From: Nothophaeocryptopus gaeumannii
Taxonomy: Eukaryota > Ascomycota > Dothideomycetes > Mycosphaerellales > Mycosphaerellaceae
Assembly: GCA_031771865.1 (NCBI GenBank)
Contig: JASISA010000022.1
Location: forward strand, 1,612,001-1,676,000
DNA length: 64,000 nt
Direction of reading: 5' to 3'
Of this stretch, positions 33,775-43,918 are shown piece by piece. Made by a program: the position numbers and the translations under genes. Every line of letters starts with the position of its first letter. Positions within the stretch are counted from its first letter, which is position 1. A model generated the notes under the pieces. It saw nothing but the letters and a program-made list of their open reading frames with translations, was not told the DNA's origin and did not search any database.

Positions 33775-34346
33775 TAATAAGACGACATGATGCGTCTGAT
33801 CTCCATCGCTATCGACTCTGGCATTTGCTCAACACTTTCTGTCGCGGGATCTTGGAACTGAGGGGAAATGGCGAGGTGTTCTGGCTGAGTGGAGCTACCA
33901 CCGACTCTTTCTTACTTGGAAGTCATTAGAGATACCATTGCTGAACTCGATCGAATGGGAAATGTTTTAAGTCTTACGACATGTCCTACCTTGCACCGTG
34001 CTGAGGATGCTGACTCGATGACACTGAAACTGATACTCGGGATATTCGGCGAGTTGTTTGCCGTCTGCTGTTTGCTCATCGGAACAGTAAGCTTCGCCTC
34101 GCTCCATAAGCTTCAACGAAGGATTGATCTGCAGGAACTCAAGACGACGGGGCTGAACATCAGCCTTCGATATTTTTGTGGAGTCCATGTAGACATACCC
34201 ATCCAGTAAGCACTCAAATGGTCTTACATAGAGCTGTCGCGAGCTATTGAAAATGTTGAAGCTGAGGGAGCGAAGTCCTGACATTACCTCTGCAACATAC
34301 CTCACCCATACTGCATCCCGGAAGTTCAGCAACAGCACCTGCAATT
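33775..34346. other. intergenic
   Basis: No gene is seen between the Kelch/BTB stop and the LLM monooxygenase start; it should contain the monooxygenase promoter. Confidence 0.5.
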
Positions 34347-35597
34347 ATGGGACTCTTGGACGAGAAAGATGACCATTTCCTGCTTGGCGTCTTTGGATCT
34401 AATTGCTCGAGTGGAATGTCTGGTGAGAGAATGATGAATTTGAGAGCAATACAATTGCAATTCTAACTCTTCATCATAGTCACTGCGATTCCCGAACGCT
34501 GGAACAACTCCTTCGAAAACAACGTCAAACTCGCCCATATGCTCGAAGACGCGGGTATCGAATTCATGCTCCCCGTAGCTCGCTGGATTGGCCATGGAGG
34601 ACCAACGAATTTCCAGGGTAACAGTCTGGAGTCCTACACTTGGGCTTCTGCACTGACTGCTTTGACGAAAAAAGTACGATTTTCCCTTTCCCTCCACCCC
34701 ATTCCTGACCTCATCTTTTCCCTCCTTCTTCACCTGGCTAACGCTCGCCAGATCAACCTCGTCGTAACCTCCCACACAACCGTAAACCACCCCGCCGCAG
34801 CCGCAAAACAAATCGCCACAATCTCGCAAATCTCCCACTCTCGAATCGCGCTCAACATCGTAGCCGGATGGAATAAACCCGAATACGATGCTCTCGGTCT
34901 CGACCTCCCCGCTACGCATGAGCAGCGCTATGCGTTCGCGCAGGAATGGTGTCAGATCGTTCGTGCTCTCTGGACCAACAAAGATTGGTTTGATTGGGAC
35001 GGAAAGTTTTGGCAGCTCAAACATATCTTGCAAGAGCCACGACCGGAGGTAATGCCAGTGGTGTTGAACGCCGCGGGTTCAGGGGAGGGAAGGGAATTCG
35101 CAGTGCGCAATGCAGATGTTTTATTCACCATGTGTTTCGATCCAGCGAAGTCCAAGACAGAAATCGAAGATCTCAAAGCTAAAGCGAAAGATGTAGGGAG
35201 GGAGGTGGAGTGTATGACGACTTGTTATGTCGTTTGCAGGCCGACCCCACAAGGAGCGAGGGAGTATGTGGGTTATTATGTGAGGGACAATGCGGATTGG
35301 GAAGCTGCTGATACGTTGATGACGGGGTTGATCACGCATTCGAAGACATTTCCGGAGGAGGTACAGAGTAAGATTCGGCACGGGATGGCGGCCGGACACG
35401 GGTCTTACCCATTGATCGGAACGCCGAAGCAGGTTGCGGATGGGATTGTGGAGTTGAAGGAGGCGGGTTTCGTGGGGACGACGTTGAGTTTTGTGGATTA
35501 TTTGAAAGAGTTTCCGTATTTTCGGGATGAGGTGCTGCCGTTGTTGGAGGAGGCTGGGGTGAGGAAGAGGAAGGCGGGTTTTGGGAAGGCGGGTTGA
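34347..35597 (+). CDS. LLM-class flavin-dependent monooxygenase (SsuD/SfnG-like)
   Basis: Three exons, 34347-34422, 34480-34673 and 34752-35597, give 371 residues; the frame checks. The first intron has a clear branch site (CTAAC) and the second is 78 nt, in frame and stop-free. The protein starts with GVFGSNCSSGMS and IPERWNNSFENNVKLA, followed by EDAGIEFMLPVARW. It then shows NLVVTSHTTVNHPAAAAKQIATI and SRIALNIVAGWN, and a GTPKQVADGI motif near the end, all typical of bacterial luciferase-like (LLM) enzymes close to alkanesulfonate and dimethylsulfone monooxygenases. Likely role: FMNH2-dependent oxygenation of organosulfur compounds as a sulfur source. The family is mainly bacterial, so ancient gene transfer is plausible. 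Convergent with the RBR gene. Confidence 0.9.
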
Positions 35598-35843
35598 AAA
35601 GGGGACAAAAGGCCCCAGTTGGTACAAAAATGTCGGATCTTCGTCGTTGACTACAGTAAGGCGCGGTCTTAACATTCTTTCGAGCTGGCCTCTCTTTCAG
35701 TTTGTCTTGCGAGAGAGACTATAGAGGGTGGTATCCTCATTCGATCTCTCCCTTCGCACTTCCTGGCGGCATGCTCCAGCACGTTAAGCCAAAAGCATCT
35801 TCAGCTCATGACAACCCCTTCTGTTCATCGTCCTTCAATCCAT

Positions 35844-37157
35844 TTATCTCCGCCCCGATCCACCCAGGTTCGCAATCCCTGACTCAATCTCTCTTGTATC
35901 TCTCGCCCGGTTGTACCTCGCAACGATTCCCACCAAGTCTGGAAACTGCATCCACGCCAGCGAATCCATATCAACCACAAGGTCCATAATCCTCTCATGG
36001 GCACCCATCATCGGTCCAGGAGCGCGAGGGCTTGTATGAACCCGTAAGTGCGAGACATGAATCTCCAGCTCCGGCTCGAGTACATGGTAGAGTCGATGTA
36101 GGTTGGCAGCGATGGTGTCGCTAGGATCACTTGCCGCCCGCTCGGCGACTTCCTGATGAATCCGATCAAGAGTCGCGCGATCAGCCGCGAACGTTATCCC
36201 CTCTGGATTCGAAGCAATGCTGGTCTCTTCCTGAATCCTCTGCATGCGAGCGCGTTGTTCCTGTACCAGCCGCAGAATATCCACTGTTGGTGCGCCGACT
36301 CTATCGTGAATAGCGTTCGGAGTGCCTGGTTTGCCAAAGCGCGGACAAGGCTTGCCAATTGCCCAGTGGCCGCTTCCGCCTCGAGCCTCCTGTCCGCAGA
36401 TGAAGCAGAAAGACGTGTTGCAGTACTCGCATTTGAGGTGATTGCAGCCGTCTCGTAGATCGACCTTGATCTGGCAAGAAGACTTCGGGCATTGTTGCCA
36501 ATCGCGGCCGCGGACGAGGCCCTCGAAAGCGTCCTCTTCTTCCTCCGGCTTGCATGCGTGAGAAGGCTTGCCAAAGCCCATGCTGGAAGAAACGCCGCAT
36601 TTCGTGCAAACAGTAGATCTGCAGGCTTGGCATTTGGTGTTGTCGGGCATCGCGAAGTCCTTGAGAGTAGGCGACCGGAATCTACCCGTAGGCTTCGCGT
36701 ACCGATCGTCTTCCTTGGGCTCCTGCTTGCGCCCAAGGAAAGCGCTGCAAGGCGCTCCGCCGCTTTTGGAGAAGACGTTGGTGATGGCCTTACAGTAGAG
36801 TCGCTCCTTGACAGGCAATTCATACTCCTTGATCTTCTCCGCCCACCGCAGCAGAACCTGAGGTGGGAAAAGGAACGCAAAGTCGTAGATGCTCAGCTTG
36901 GTATCTCCCCACCGGACGGGGTACCTCGTCTCACTCTGGAGAGCGTCCTCGAATTGTGATTTGAAGCCGTTCTTGAAACACCCGAGACAGATAGTCTCCC
37001 CAGCGATGAAGAGGGGTATCTCGGAGAAGTCGTCCATGCAGGCACAACAGGTGAACTTGGGTGCTACGGCAACGGGCATCCAAATTCTAATTGCATCTCG
37101 ACCCTTCCGAGCGCGAATGGTAGACTTGAGAACCGTCCGAGGGCGGCGAGGAGCCAT
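35844..37157 (-). CDS. RBR-type (RING-IBR-RING) E3 ubiquitin ligase-like protein
   Basis: A single exon of 437 residues. An N-terminal atypical RING-like cluster reads CCACMDDFSEIP with a second Cys pair at CLGC. A middle cluster has CQACRSTVCTKCG. The RING2-like part is CPKSSCQIKVDLRDGCNHLKC followed by CNTSFCFICG and a GHW...CPRFG end. The GCNHLKC cysteine matches the thioester-forming Cys of RBR ligases. The C-terminal 150 residues are helical and Arg/Glu-rich, with no named domain. Such proteins pass ubiquitin from E2 through a Cys intermediate to substrates; the substrate here is unknown. RING1 is short compared with HHARI or Parkin, so activity is not certain. Confidence 0.85.
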   Translation of the reverse strand: MAPRRPRTVLKSTIRARKGRDAIRIWMPVAVAPKFTCCACMDDFSEIPLFIAGETICLGCFKNGFKSQFEDALQSETRYPVRWGDTKLSIYDFAFLFPPQVLLRWAEKIKEYELPVKERLYCKAITNVFSKSGGAPCSAFLGRKQEPKEDDRYAKPTGRFRSPTLKDFAMPDNTKCQACRSTVCTKCGVSSSMGFGKPSHACKPEEEEDAFEGLVRGRDWQQCPKSSCQIKVDLRDGCNHLKCEYCNTSFCFICGQEARGGSGHWAIGKPCPRFGKPGTPNAIHDRVGAPTVDILRLVQEQRARMQRIQEETSIASNPEGITFAADRATLDRIHQEVAERAASDPSDTIAANLHRLYHVLEPELEIHVSHLRVHTSPRAPGPMMGAHERIMDLVVDMDSLAWMQFPDLVGIVARYNRARDTREIESGIANLGGSGRR

Positions 37158-37631
37158 GTTTGCAAAGTGGCGGCGATGTTGTGTCCTCGATAGCGATCTT
37201 GTCCCAGATGTGTATGCTTTGAGCTGGTGTGTCTGTGTTGAAGCCCAGTAGTGTGTGACTTATTGATGATAGCGAGAGAATGTAGAATAGCGATTTGGTT
37301 GATCTTGTGTCCTGCGAGGTGTCGAGTGTTGGGAAGAATTCACATCGGCTGAATGTTATGAGATTCGAACAAGGAAGGAAGTGAATAGCGGCATTTCCTT
37401 GGGTAGGCACGGCCCTGCCGCCTGAGGTGTCCTGCGGCAAAGAGGTCCACGAGTGATTGTCATTCAATAATAGTCTCAACTTGGAGTGCCCAGGATGCAT
37501 TCATTCGTACACGCTGTTGTACAATATCTATAGCTGATTTGCTGCCGCGCCTATTTGACGTCTTGCTCAATGACTTTCATACAAGCCGAAAAGGGGATGC
37601 TCACTTGAAAATGCACTTCATTCTATCTCTC
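37158..37631. other. intergenic
   Basis: Upstream region of the RBR gene and downstream region of the Nup53-like gene. A plus-strand frame with a signal-peptide look overlaps the nucleoporin antisense and was rejected. Confidence 0.5.
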
Positions 37632-39014
37632 CTAGTCCTCGGACTTCAGCCCACAGAAGTCCGTCCCAAGAACGCTATCAATCCAATAGAAGAATCTCCA
37701 GTACAAGCTCGCTCGGTCGAAGTCAAAGGTGCCATCCTCTCTCCTGGGAACTGCAGCCCCGATGATCTCGCTCGTGCCAAGCCATGCCGACCAAGAAGCC
37801 TTTGGCTGTTTGGGAGCAAGCGCGAGTTCTGCTGGAAGCAATGTGATCTGTTTGGCGCCCTCGATGCGTCCCCTTCGTGGTTGTAGCTGATTTGACTGAG
37901 CAAGCGGCTGCAGCTCAATGCCGGTGGAGTGAGGTGCAGAAAGAGGCGATCGCACAGCCGGTTCGTGAGCGTGTTGTCGTGTGCCATCCAGAGTAGCGGA
38001 GCTGGCTGGAGAGTCTTGCGTATTGCCACGTGGAAGACCCCATGGAGGTGGCTGTTGCGCTCTCCGCAGACCGCTGGGAGCGGTACCAGGCTGTGTCGCA
38101 GTGGCAGAAGTAGCCGTTGTCGAAGACCCGTTTGGACTCCCGCCGTTCCCAGTAGACAACGTAGATGGCAAAATCTCGCTCGTCAGCTGCGCACCTGCCT
38201 GTGTAGCTCGAATCGGCGCATCCCTCTGCGGGCCTCGACTCTGATACTGTTCCGCATACACCAGATAGCCCTTGATGGTATGCGGTGATCTTGCAATCGC
38301 CAGCTCTGCCGCTTGCCCTGACTCGAAAGTCACTTTGATCCAGTGATACCCACCAGCGTACTTATTCTTCTTCTTCATAGCTGCCCTCGATAGACTTCTC
38401 TGCGCAGCTTGTCTTCCCAAAGTCTTCGAGACATCAAAGCGTGCTCCTGCCGGCGCTCGATCATAGTCCTCTAACACGTACCCGTTACTCGCCCGCTCAT
38501 AGAAATCAATCGCAGCCCACTGCAAATCCTCCCCAAATCCATACAGCAACACCTCCATAGGCTCACTATCCGTCTCCGCCGTCGTCTGCTGCTGCGGCGC
38601 CTGAAGCGCCCTCACAGCCGCCGGCTCAGCATTCGGATCCACCTCCCCCAAAGCCTCCCTCTTCCCGTCCTCTTTCCCCACCCCACTCTGCACCCTCCTC
38701 AAACTCCCAAAAACCGCATCCTCCGCAGCAATATTATCCGCCTTAATCCTATCCTCCTCTTTTCTCGGCTCCGCAGTTTTGCTCCTGCTTCTGGAAGCGC
38801 GTGAGCCAGTTCTTCGCATACTCTTGCCAAAAGGCCCTCGTTCTGTGGGTTGCGTGCGCTCGGAGGTTGCGTCGGCGGTGAGGTTGTGCGCGCTGCTGCT
38901 GTATTCGTAGCCCCAGGGCAGACGACGGCCGGTTGAGTCGGTGGCGCGTTCGGCTTCGGGGACGGCGTGAACTTGCATTCCCGGAGCGCGTTGGGAGCGG
39001 AGGCCGTGATACAT
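37632..39014 (-). CDS. nup53: Nup53/Asm4-like nucleoporin
   Basis: A single exon of 460 residues. The N-terminal 145 residues are polar, with a basic Arg/Ser tract. The atypical RRM of the Nup35/Nup53 family starts at MEVLLYGFGEDLQWAAIDFYE (about 150), with YVLEDYDRAPAGARFD, and closes with HWIKVTFESGQAAELAIARSPHTIKGYLVYAEQY, where the usual RNA-binding aromatic residues are not evident. A Gly/Ser/Thr/Pro-rich linker follows. The C-terminus RFFYWIDSVLGTDFCGLKSED can form the membrane-binding amphipathic helix known in Nup53. It should sit in the inner ring of the nuclear pore, anchoring Nup170/Nup192-type partners and the membrane. Confidence 0.87.
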   Translation of the reverse strand: MYHGLRSQRAPGMQVHAVPEAERATDSTGRRLPWGYEYSSSAHNLTADATSERTQPTERGPFGKSMRRTGSRASRSRSKTAEPRKEEDRIKADNIAAEDAVFGSLRRVQSGVGKEDGKREALGEVDPNAEPAAVRALQAPQQQTTAETDSEPMEVLLYGFGEDLQWAAIDFYERASNGYVLEDYDRAPAGARFDVSKTLGRQAAQRSLSRAAMKKKNKYAGGYHWIKVTFESGQAAELAIARSPHTIKGYLVYAEQYQSRGPQRDAPIRATQAGAQLTSEILPSTLSTGNGGSPNGSSTTATSATATQPGTAPSGLRRAQQPPPWGLPRGNTQDSPASSATLDGTRQHAHEPAVRSPLSAPHSTGIELQPLAQSNQLQPRRGRIEGAKQITLLPAELALAPKQPKASWSAWLGTSEIIGAAVPRREDGTFDFDRASLYWRFFYWIDSVLGTDFCGLKSED

Positions 39015-42000
39015 TTTGGTGGTGGTGGTAAGATTGGATGGGCGGTGAGTGGTGTTTCTTCGAGCTCGAGGATCTGTATGTTTATTTGGCGCTGTTGGCC
39101 GGGACGAAAGCTTTGAACGTGTTTTTCGGATTTGTGCAAGGTAGGTCGCTGTTCAAAACCAAGGACAAGTGGGCATGTGATCATACAGAGATGTACTCTG
39201 ATTGTGAGCGTCCTGTGATTACTCGCCGAGTGTTGGGTGTCGTGTAGTTCACGAACCGCGAGCTTCTCTTCGAAGTTCAAGCTAGATGCACAGACGCGTT
39301 CAGGTAAAGCCGAAGATCCTCCGAGCGGGGCAAGGGCAAGTAGACTTCCACATGCAACGAGGTTTGGAAAGCTTTGGGCAATGGTTTTATCACTGTAGAC
39401 TTGTGGAAAAAAATTTGGCGTTTATACAGGGATCGCGACAGAACCAGGGTATGTGACAAAGCTTGCTGCCGGTCTCTCGCTAGAATCTACGTTTTGAATG
39501 CCTCGAACGCGACGACAGCGGCTTAGAGAGTACACAACCGTAAGAGAACAGCATAGTTGAGGTCTTAGCTTGTCTGCTGGAGGCGATGAAAATCCATGCC
39601 AGTACCGTTGCGCTTAGTATGCTCAGCATTCCACATTCGAAAGAGAGGCAATGAGTATGTTCCCTGCCCTTGGAGGTTACATAGCTGTCTCACGAGGCCC
39701 AATATGCTTTGAGACTGGCCAATACATCCACGCACAGATCCGACACAGTCTTTCGTTGCCAACATGACCCACGAACATGCCTATCCTCAGAACTATGAGC
39801 ACCGCAGCTCACCAATGTATCAAGTCGGCTGTCTGAAACAGGAGTGGGCTATTTCGAGAGGAAGCTCGGCGGAAGCAGCGAAGACAGTCTTCCCCTCCAA
39901 CATTAGTGTTGATGCTTTTTGGACGATTTCCGATCTGTGACTGAAACCTGAAGGGTGAGTGGTATGTCTGAGGGCGATACCGTACGGATATAGTCTTTCG
40001 AAAATGTCTCAGGTATCTAGAGAGAGCCATGCAAGCTTTCGTAGTGCAGCCCACTGCTTCGATGCAAGTCGTCAGTGGATGGCCATGTGTCCAGGCCGGG
40101 TGATCTTCCTCCAAGTCAGCGATAGCAGTGGCACCGTGTTCAAGAGAGGACTGTCCATTGATCTTCGGATGAGTAGCGAGGGAAAGGCCACGATGAGCCA
40201 CAGAGAATAGTCTAGGGAGTCTCCCTGGAATCGCGAACTGGCAAGCTGATGGGGCGGAGTGAAGCCTACTGGCCAGTAGCTGGCGCGAATGAGTACTGTA
40301 TCGATGGACTTCAGACGTTGCCACTATCATGTCTTACCTGTCAAGAAATAAACAACATACCAGCTCGCTTGGAGACTTGGAGGTATATTGGCCTTGCTAT
40401 GCTTCGCTGTCATCTTCTTGGCATCCTATCCGGCCGAATTCTTTCGTCATATGAGCCGACGGTGGCGACCTGAAAGCGCTTCGCTCGGAACACACACCAT
40501 CCGCGCAACAGTGAGGTCTTGAAACCCTTGATGGACAACCAGTCGCTTGTCTTCACAGGCACATCGTGTTCAGACTTCTCATCGTCGCCTGCATACTTCG
40601 ACTTAAGCCACGTTAAACAGAAGCTTCATGCACCACGCGAGCATCGAACCTCCCTTTCGGTCCTCCAGTCGTGTTGGTGCAGCCGCCACTATCTTTTTGG
40701 CCTGTTAACGTCGACATCCTGATCTATAGCGAAAGATATATGGGTGTGCATGCATATGGGGGTGCATGACATTGTTGGATCTCTTGGTATCTTGTCGCGT
40801 CCGATATTGTCGAAGCGAGTGTGGTGTTCGCGTTGCTGTACTGCAAGATGTGTGAATTTCTTGTCAACGAAGATGTCAAGATGGCGTCAGTCTACTGAAG
40901 TCTATAGGCGACGGAGTTGAGGCCGGTCCGGTGCGTCCCCCGAACACGATCTTTTCAACGGTCGGCATCTCAATGAGCCTTCAATATCGGAGCGAGTACG
41001 GCATACGAGCAGTGGGATACAATTCGGCCGGGACTCGCGTTGGCACATGATCCAAGACGGCGCCGCGTGCTATTCACCGTACTAAAAATCCTCCGCTCCG
41101 TGGTATGGGAGCCGCACCAGACGCAAATGCAAGCCTGCGTTTCAAGTCTGCATACGCAGGATGTATGAAGCAGCCACATACGGAGAACGGGATGTTCTTG
41201 ACGCAGCCACACCGCATCGCACGATGATGATGATGGATGGGAGGCGGTCTCGACGTGGCACACGGCGTCCTGGCATCTCGTGCTCTGCTTGTCTGTAGCA
41301 AGGATGGCGGAACCACGGCATCGAAGAGGCGTGCAGCTACCCGACGGCCTTCTCTCGTGGCACCGACGTGGATATGCGCGGTCTGACAGAGTCGCCTAGT
41401 GAGTTCGAAAGGACGGTGCTGTGTGAAGAAGCAGGACCTTTCTGCTGCGGCCTGCAGACCTGCGTGGAATTTGTTTCCCTCGTCCGAGCGACCGCAGACT
41501 TCGCCGATGGCCACGCCTCGACTCGCGCAGCCTCCATTCTGAGCAATGATCAAGTGGTCCCGTTGTGCGAATCACAGATGCGTTCACGTCGAAAGGCTGA
41601 TAGAAAATTTTCGCTTTATCCTAATTAGGGAGATCTGAAGAGTAACGATGATCGTCAAAACGCATTGTGAGCGGGTCCTTATGCTAGGAACCTAGGGTGG
41701 ATGCTGGGCTGTTGCTATTTTGACGCCTCAACAATCGAATTAATGAGCTGCAGTGCGCGGCGCTCGAGGAGGTGTGAAGTGAAGATCATAGGACGCGAGC
41801 TGCACAGCGAAGATCTGGGACAAGACTCGGTGACACGCAGGAGGAAAGGCCGACATGATAATGTATCTGCAACATCCTAACGCCAAGCGTTGTGAGCGAA
41901 TATATCGGAAAAGAAATAGGACTGCCGAAAGTGGCTGCGTTATCTATGCTGTCAGCGGCTGCCGGGAACATACATGATGCTCTGCGACAACGTTGCGACA

Positions 42001-43918
42001 ACGTGCCGATGCGCTATGCCAGGCAAAATGACCCTCGTCAAGCACCGCACGGCGTGGAAACTTGTATGAGCACTTTGATGGGAGGGTGGTACAAAGGTAT
42101 TTGAGTGAAGTCGAGTCACTTTCAGGTGTTTGTCGGACGTTCGTCCGAGATCTTGACCTGCCAGGCACGCGTGAATGAAGTGGTGGCACGGTAGACGCCG
42201 CGAGAGCCAGCACTTTTCCTCTCGTAGCCCGGTTGAAGCTTGCACCTGCCAACTTCTCTGGAATTGAGTTTGTGCTTCTGTGCGGCTTACAGATGATCAA
42301 GCATTTGAAGGTCGTTCTGTGAGCAATCCAGAGAATCCTTTGCATGATTCAATAAAGTAGGTCAGACCACTTGGCGTTGCAGCGCGAACGCGACTGCATA
42401 TGTTAGTCTACCTGTACTTTGTCGCTGATGTGCTCGCTCGCCGCCTTGATCCGGCGCTAACAAAGCGTCCAATCTTGTTGGGCAAATATAGTGCGTCCAA
42501 GGATGCAAAGCTGTACGTTTTACAGGCTTGAAACGCCATTTGTTAAAGCTGCGATAGGGCGCATTCGGAGGTCTGGTACGCTTGCGCTTTACACGAGATT
42601 GTGGATGCGGCCCGCTGTCGAATGGCAGATGTGTCTATAGCAGAGGTGCGGCGGTGGTAGGTGCGACAATCCCAGAATGGTTCGCAGGACTACGAGAGCA
42701 CTTGGAAGAGGTATCTACAAGGGGAGGACTCCGGCTCCGGATGGCGAATGATACCGCGTTTCCGGGGCTCCACCGCCTGTCCCATAGTTGTGCAGCTATA
42801 CAGCAACATTGGGGAGGGGCGAATGGAATCGAATGATCAGAGGAAGGGCAGGGCGGATGTGCTACACCAGCATATCGTAGTGAATGATGCCAGGACTGCG
42901 TGTGTGTGTCGAAGAATTCCTCGCACGACCGTCTCCTGCTCACAGCTTTCGTTGATGAGTGGATCATCGGCCGCAATCCTGCTTGATCCTGATACTAAGA
43001 ATCCATTCACCAACCCACACCAACCCCTCGCCTCCGGTCGGCGATAACGTGACTGCTCGAACAGCTTGTTTCTGGCGCATCGAGCCTGCAGCTTGGAGCT
43101 CCCACTGTGCGCGTCGACGTCGAGTGCATGTGCGTGCAACGAGGCAGCTCAGCGAGAGGAAGGCGGCGCGGAGGACGGAAGATAAGCATACGCGAACGTG
43201 CGAGTGTGCAGCATCAGCAGTGAGAAGTCTCGCAGGATCAGCGACACAGCGACCAAGCTTTGGAGTCCGTGCGGGCAGTTGCCAACTGAGTTCGACTCTG
43301 CGGTTGCTCTTCGCTGACGCTTGACGGGGATCCGACTGCCGGCTGGCTTGGACGCTGCTGCTCCCTGTGCGCCAGCTGCTTCGACCGGCCTGCGCTTTGC
43401 ACGAAACCCACGCACGTCTCTCCCACCTCCAAACCACACGTCCGCCGCCGCCTCTGCATTTCGGTATCCCATACCATCACGCTCGTTTCTACTCCGCCGA
43501 CGCCTGCATCACCACTGGCGCCACCGCGGACGGGCAATCGACGACAGCGACCCCGAACAGGTCCACCCCTCGAGAGCGTGACACGCGGCCCACGACTTTC
43601 GACGCATCGCCAGCGCATTGTAGGAGCTGTGCAGTAGCAGCAACAGAGGAAGAGTCGAAACAGCGAGACACGGCCTCATACCATCGTCGGCCACAGTGGC
43701 GCGCTGCACACCAGCAGCATAATGCCTCCGACGACGCCGCGGCTGCGGATACTATCAGGTGCGTTGAATATTTCCACCAACACGCTACGAAGAAGCCGCG
43801 CGCAATCTGCCTTCCCTATCGGAGCTTCAGTCCGCGACGACAACTCTGGCGCGACGGCCTCGCCAATGCACCTACAACCTCCCTCGCCAACAATGATGTC
43901 GCCCGTGAAACAACTTCG
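39015..43918. other. 4.9-kb intergenic stretch, no gene seen
   Basis: The longest gene-poor stretch of the window. Open frames are short, overlap on all frames and show no domain, signal peptide or spliced continuation that I can support. Composition is normal, with no RIP pattern. Bases about 43320-43918 are CT-rich and probably the leader of the reductase-fold gene; a stop-free frame runs upstream of the chosen ATG there. Confidence 0.5.

Noticed and set aside
37539..37886. Plus-strand frame with a signal-peptide-like start (MHFILSLLVLGLQ) and several Cys, as in small secreted effectors
   Set aside because: It overlaps the C-terminal coding part of the Nup53-like gene antisense; its features follow from the codons of the conserved amphipathic helix region.
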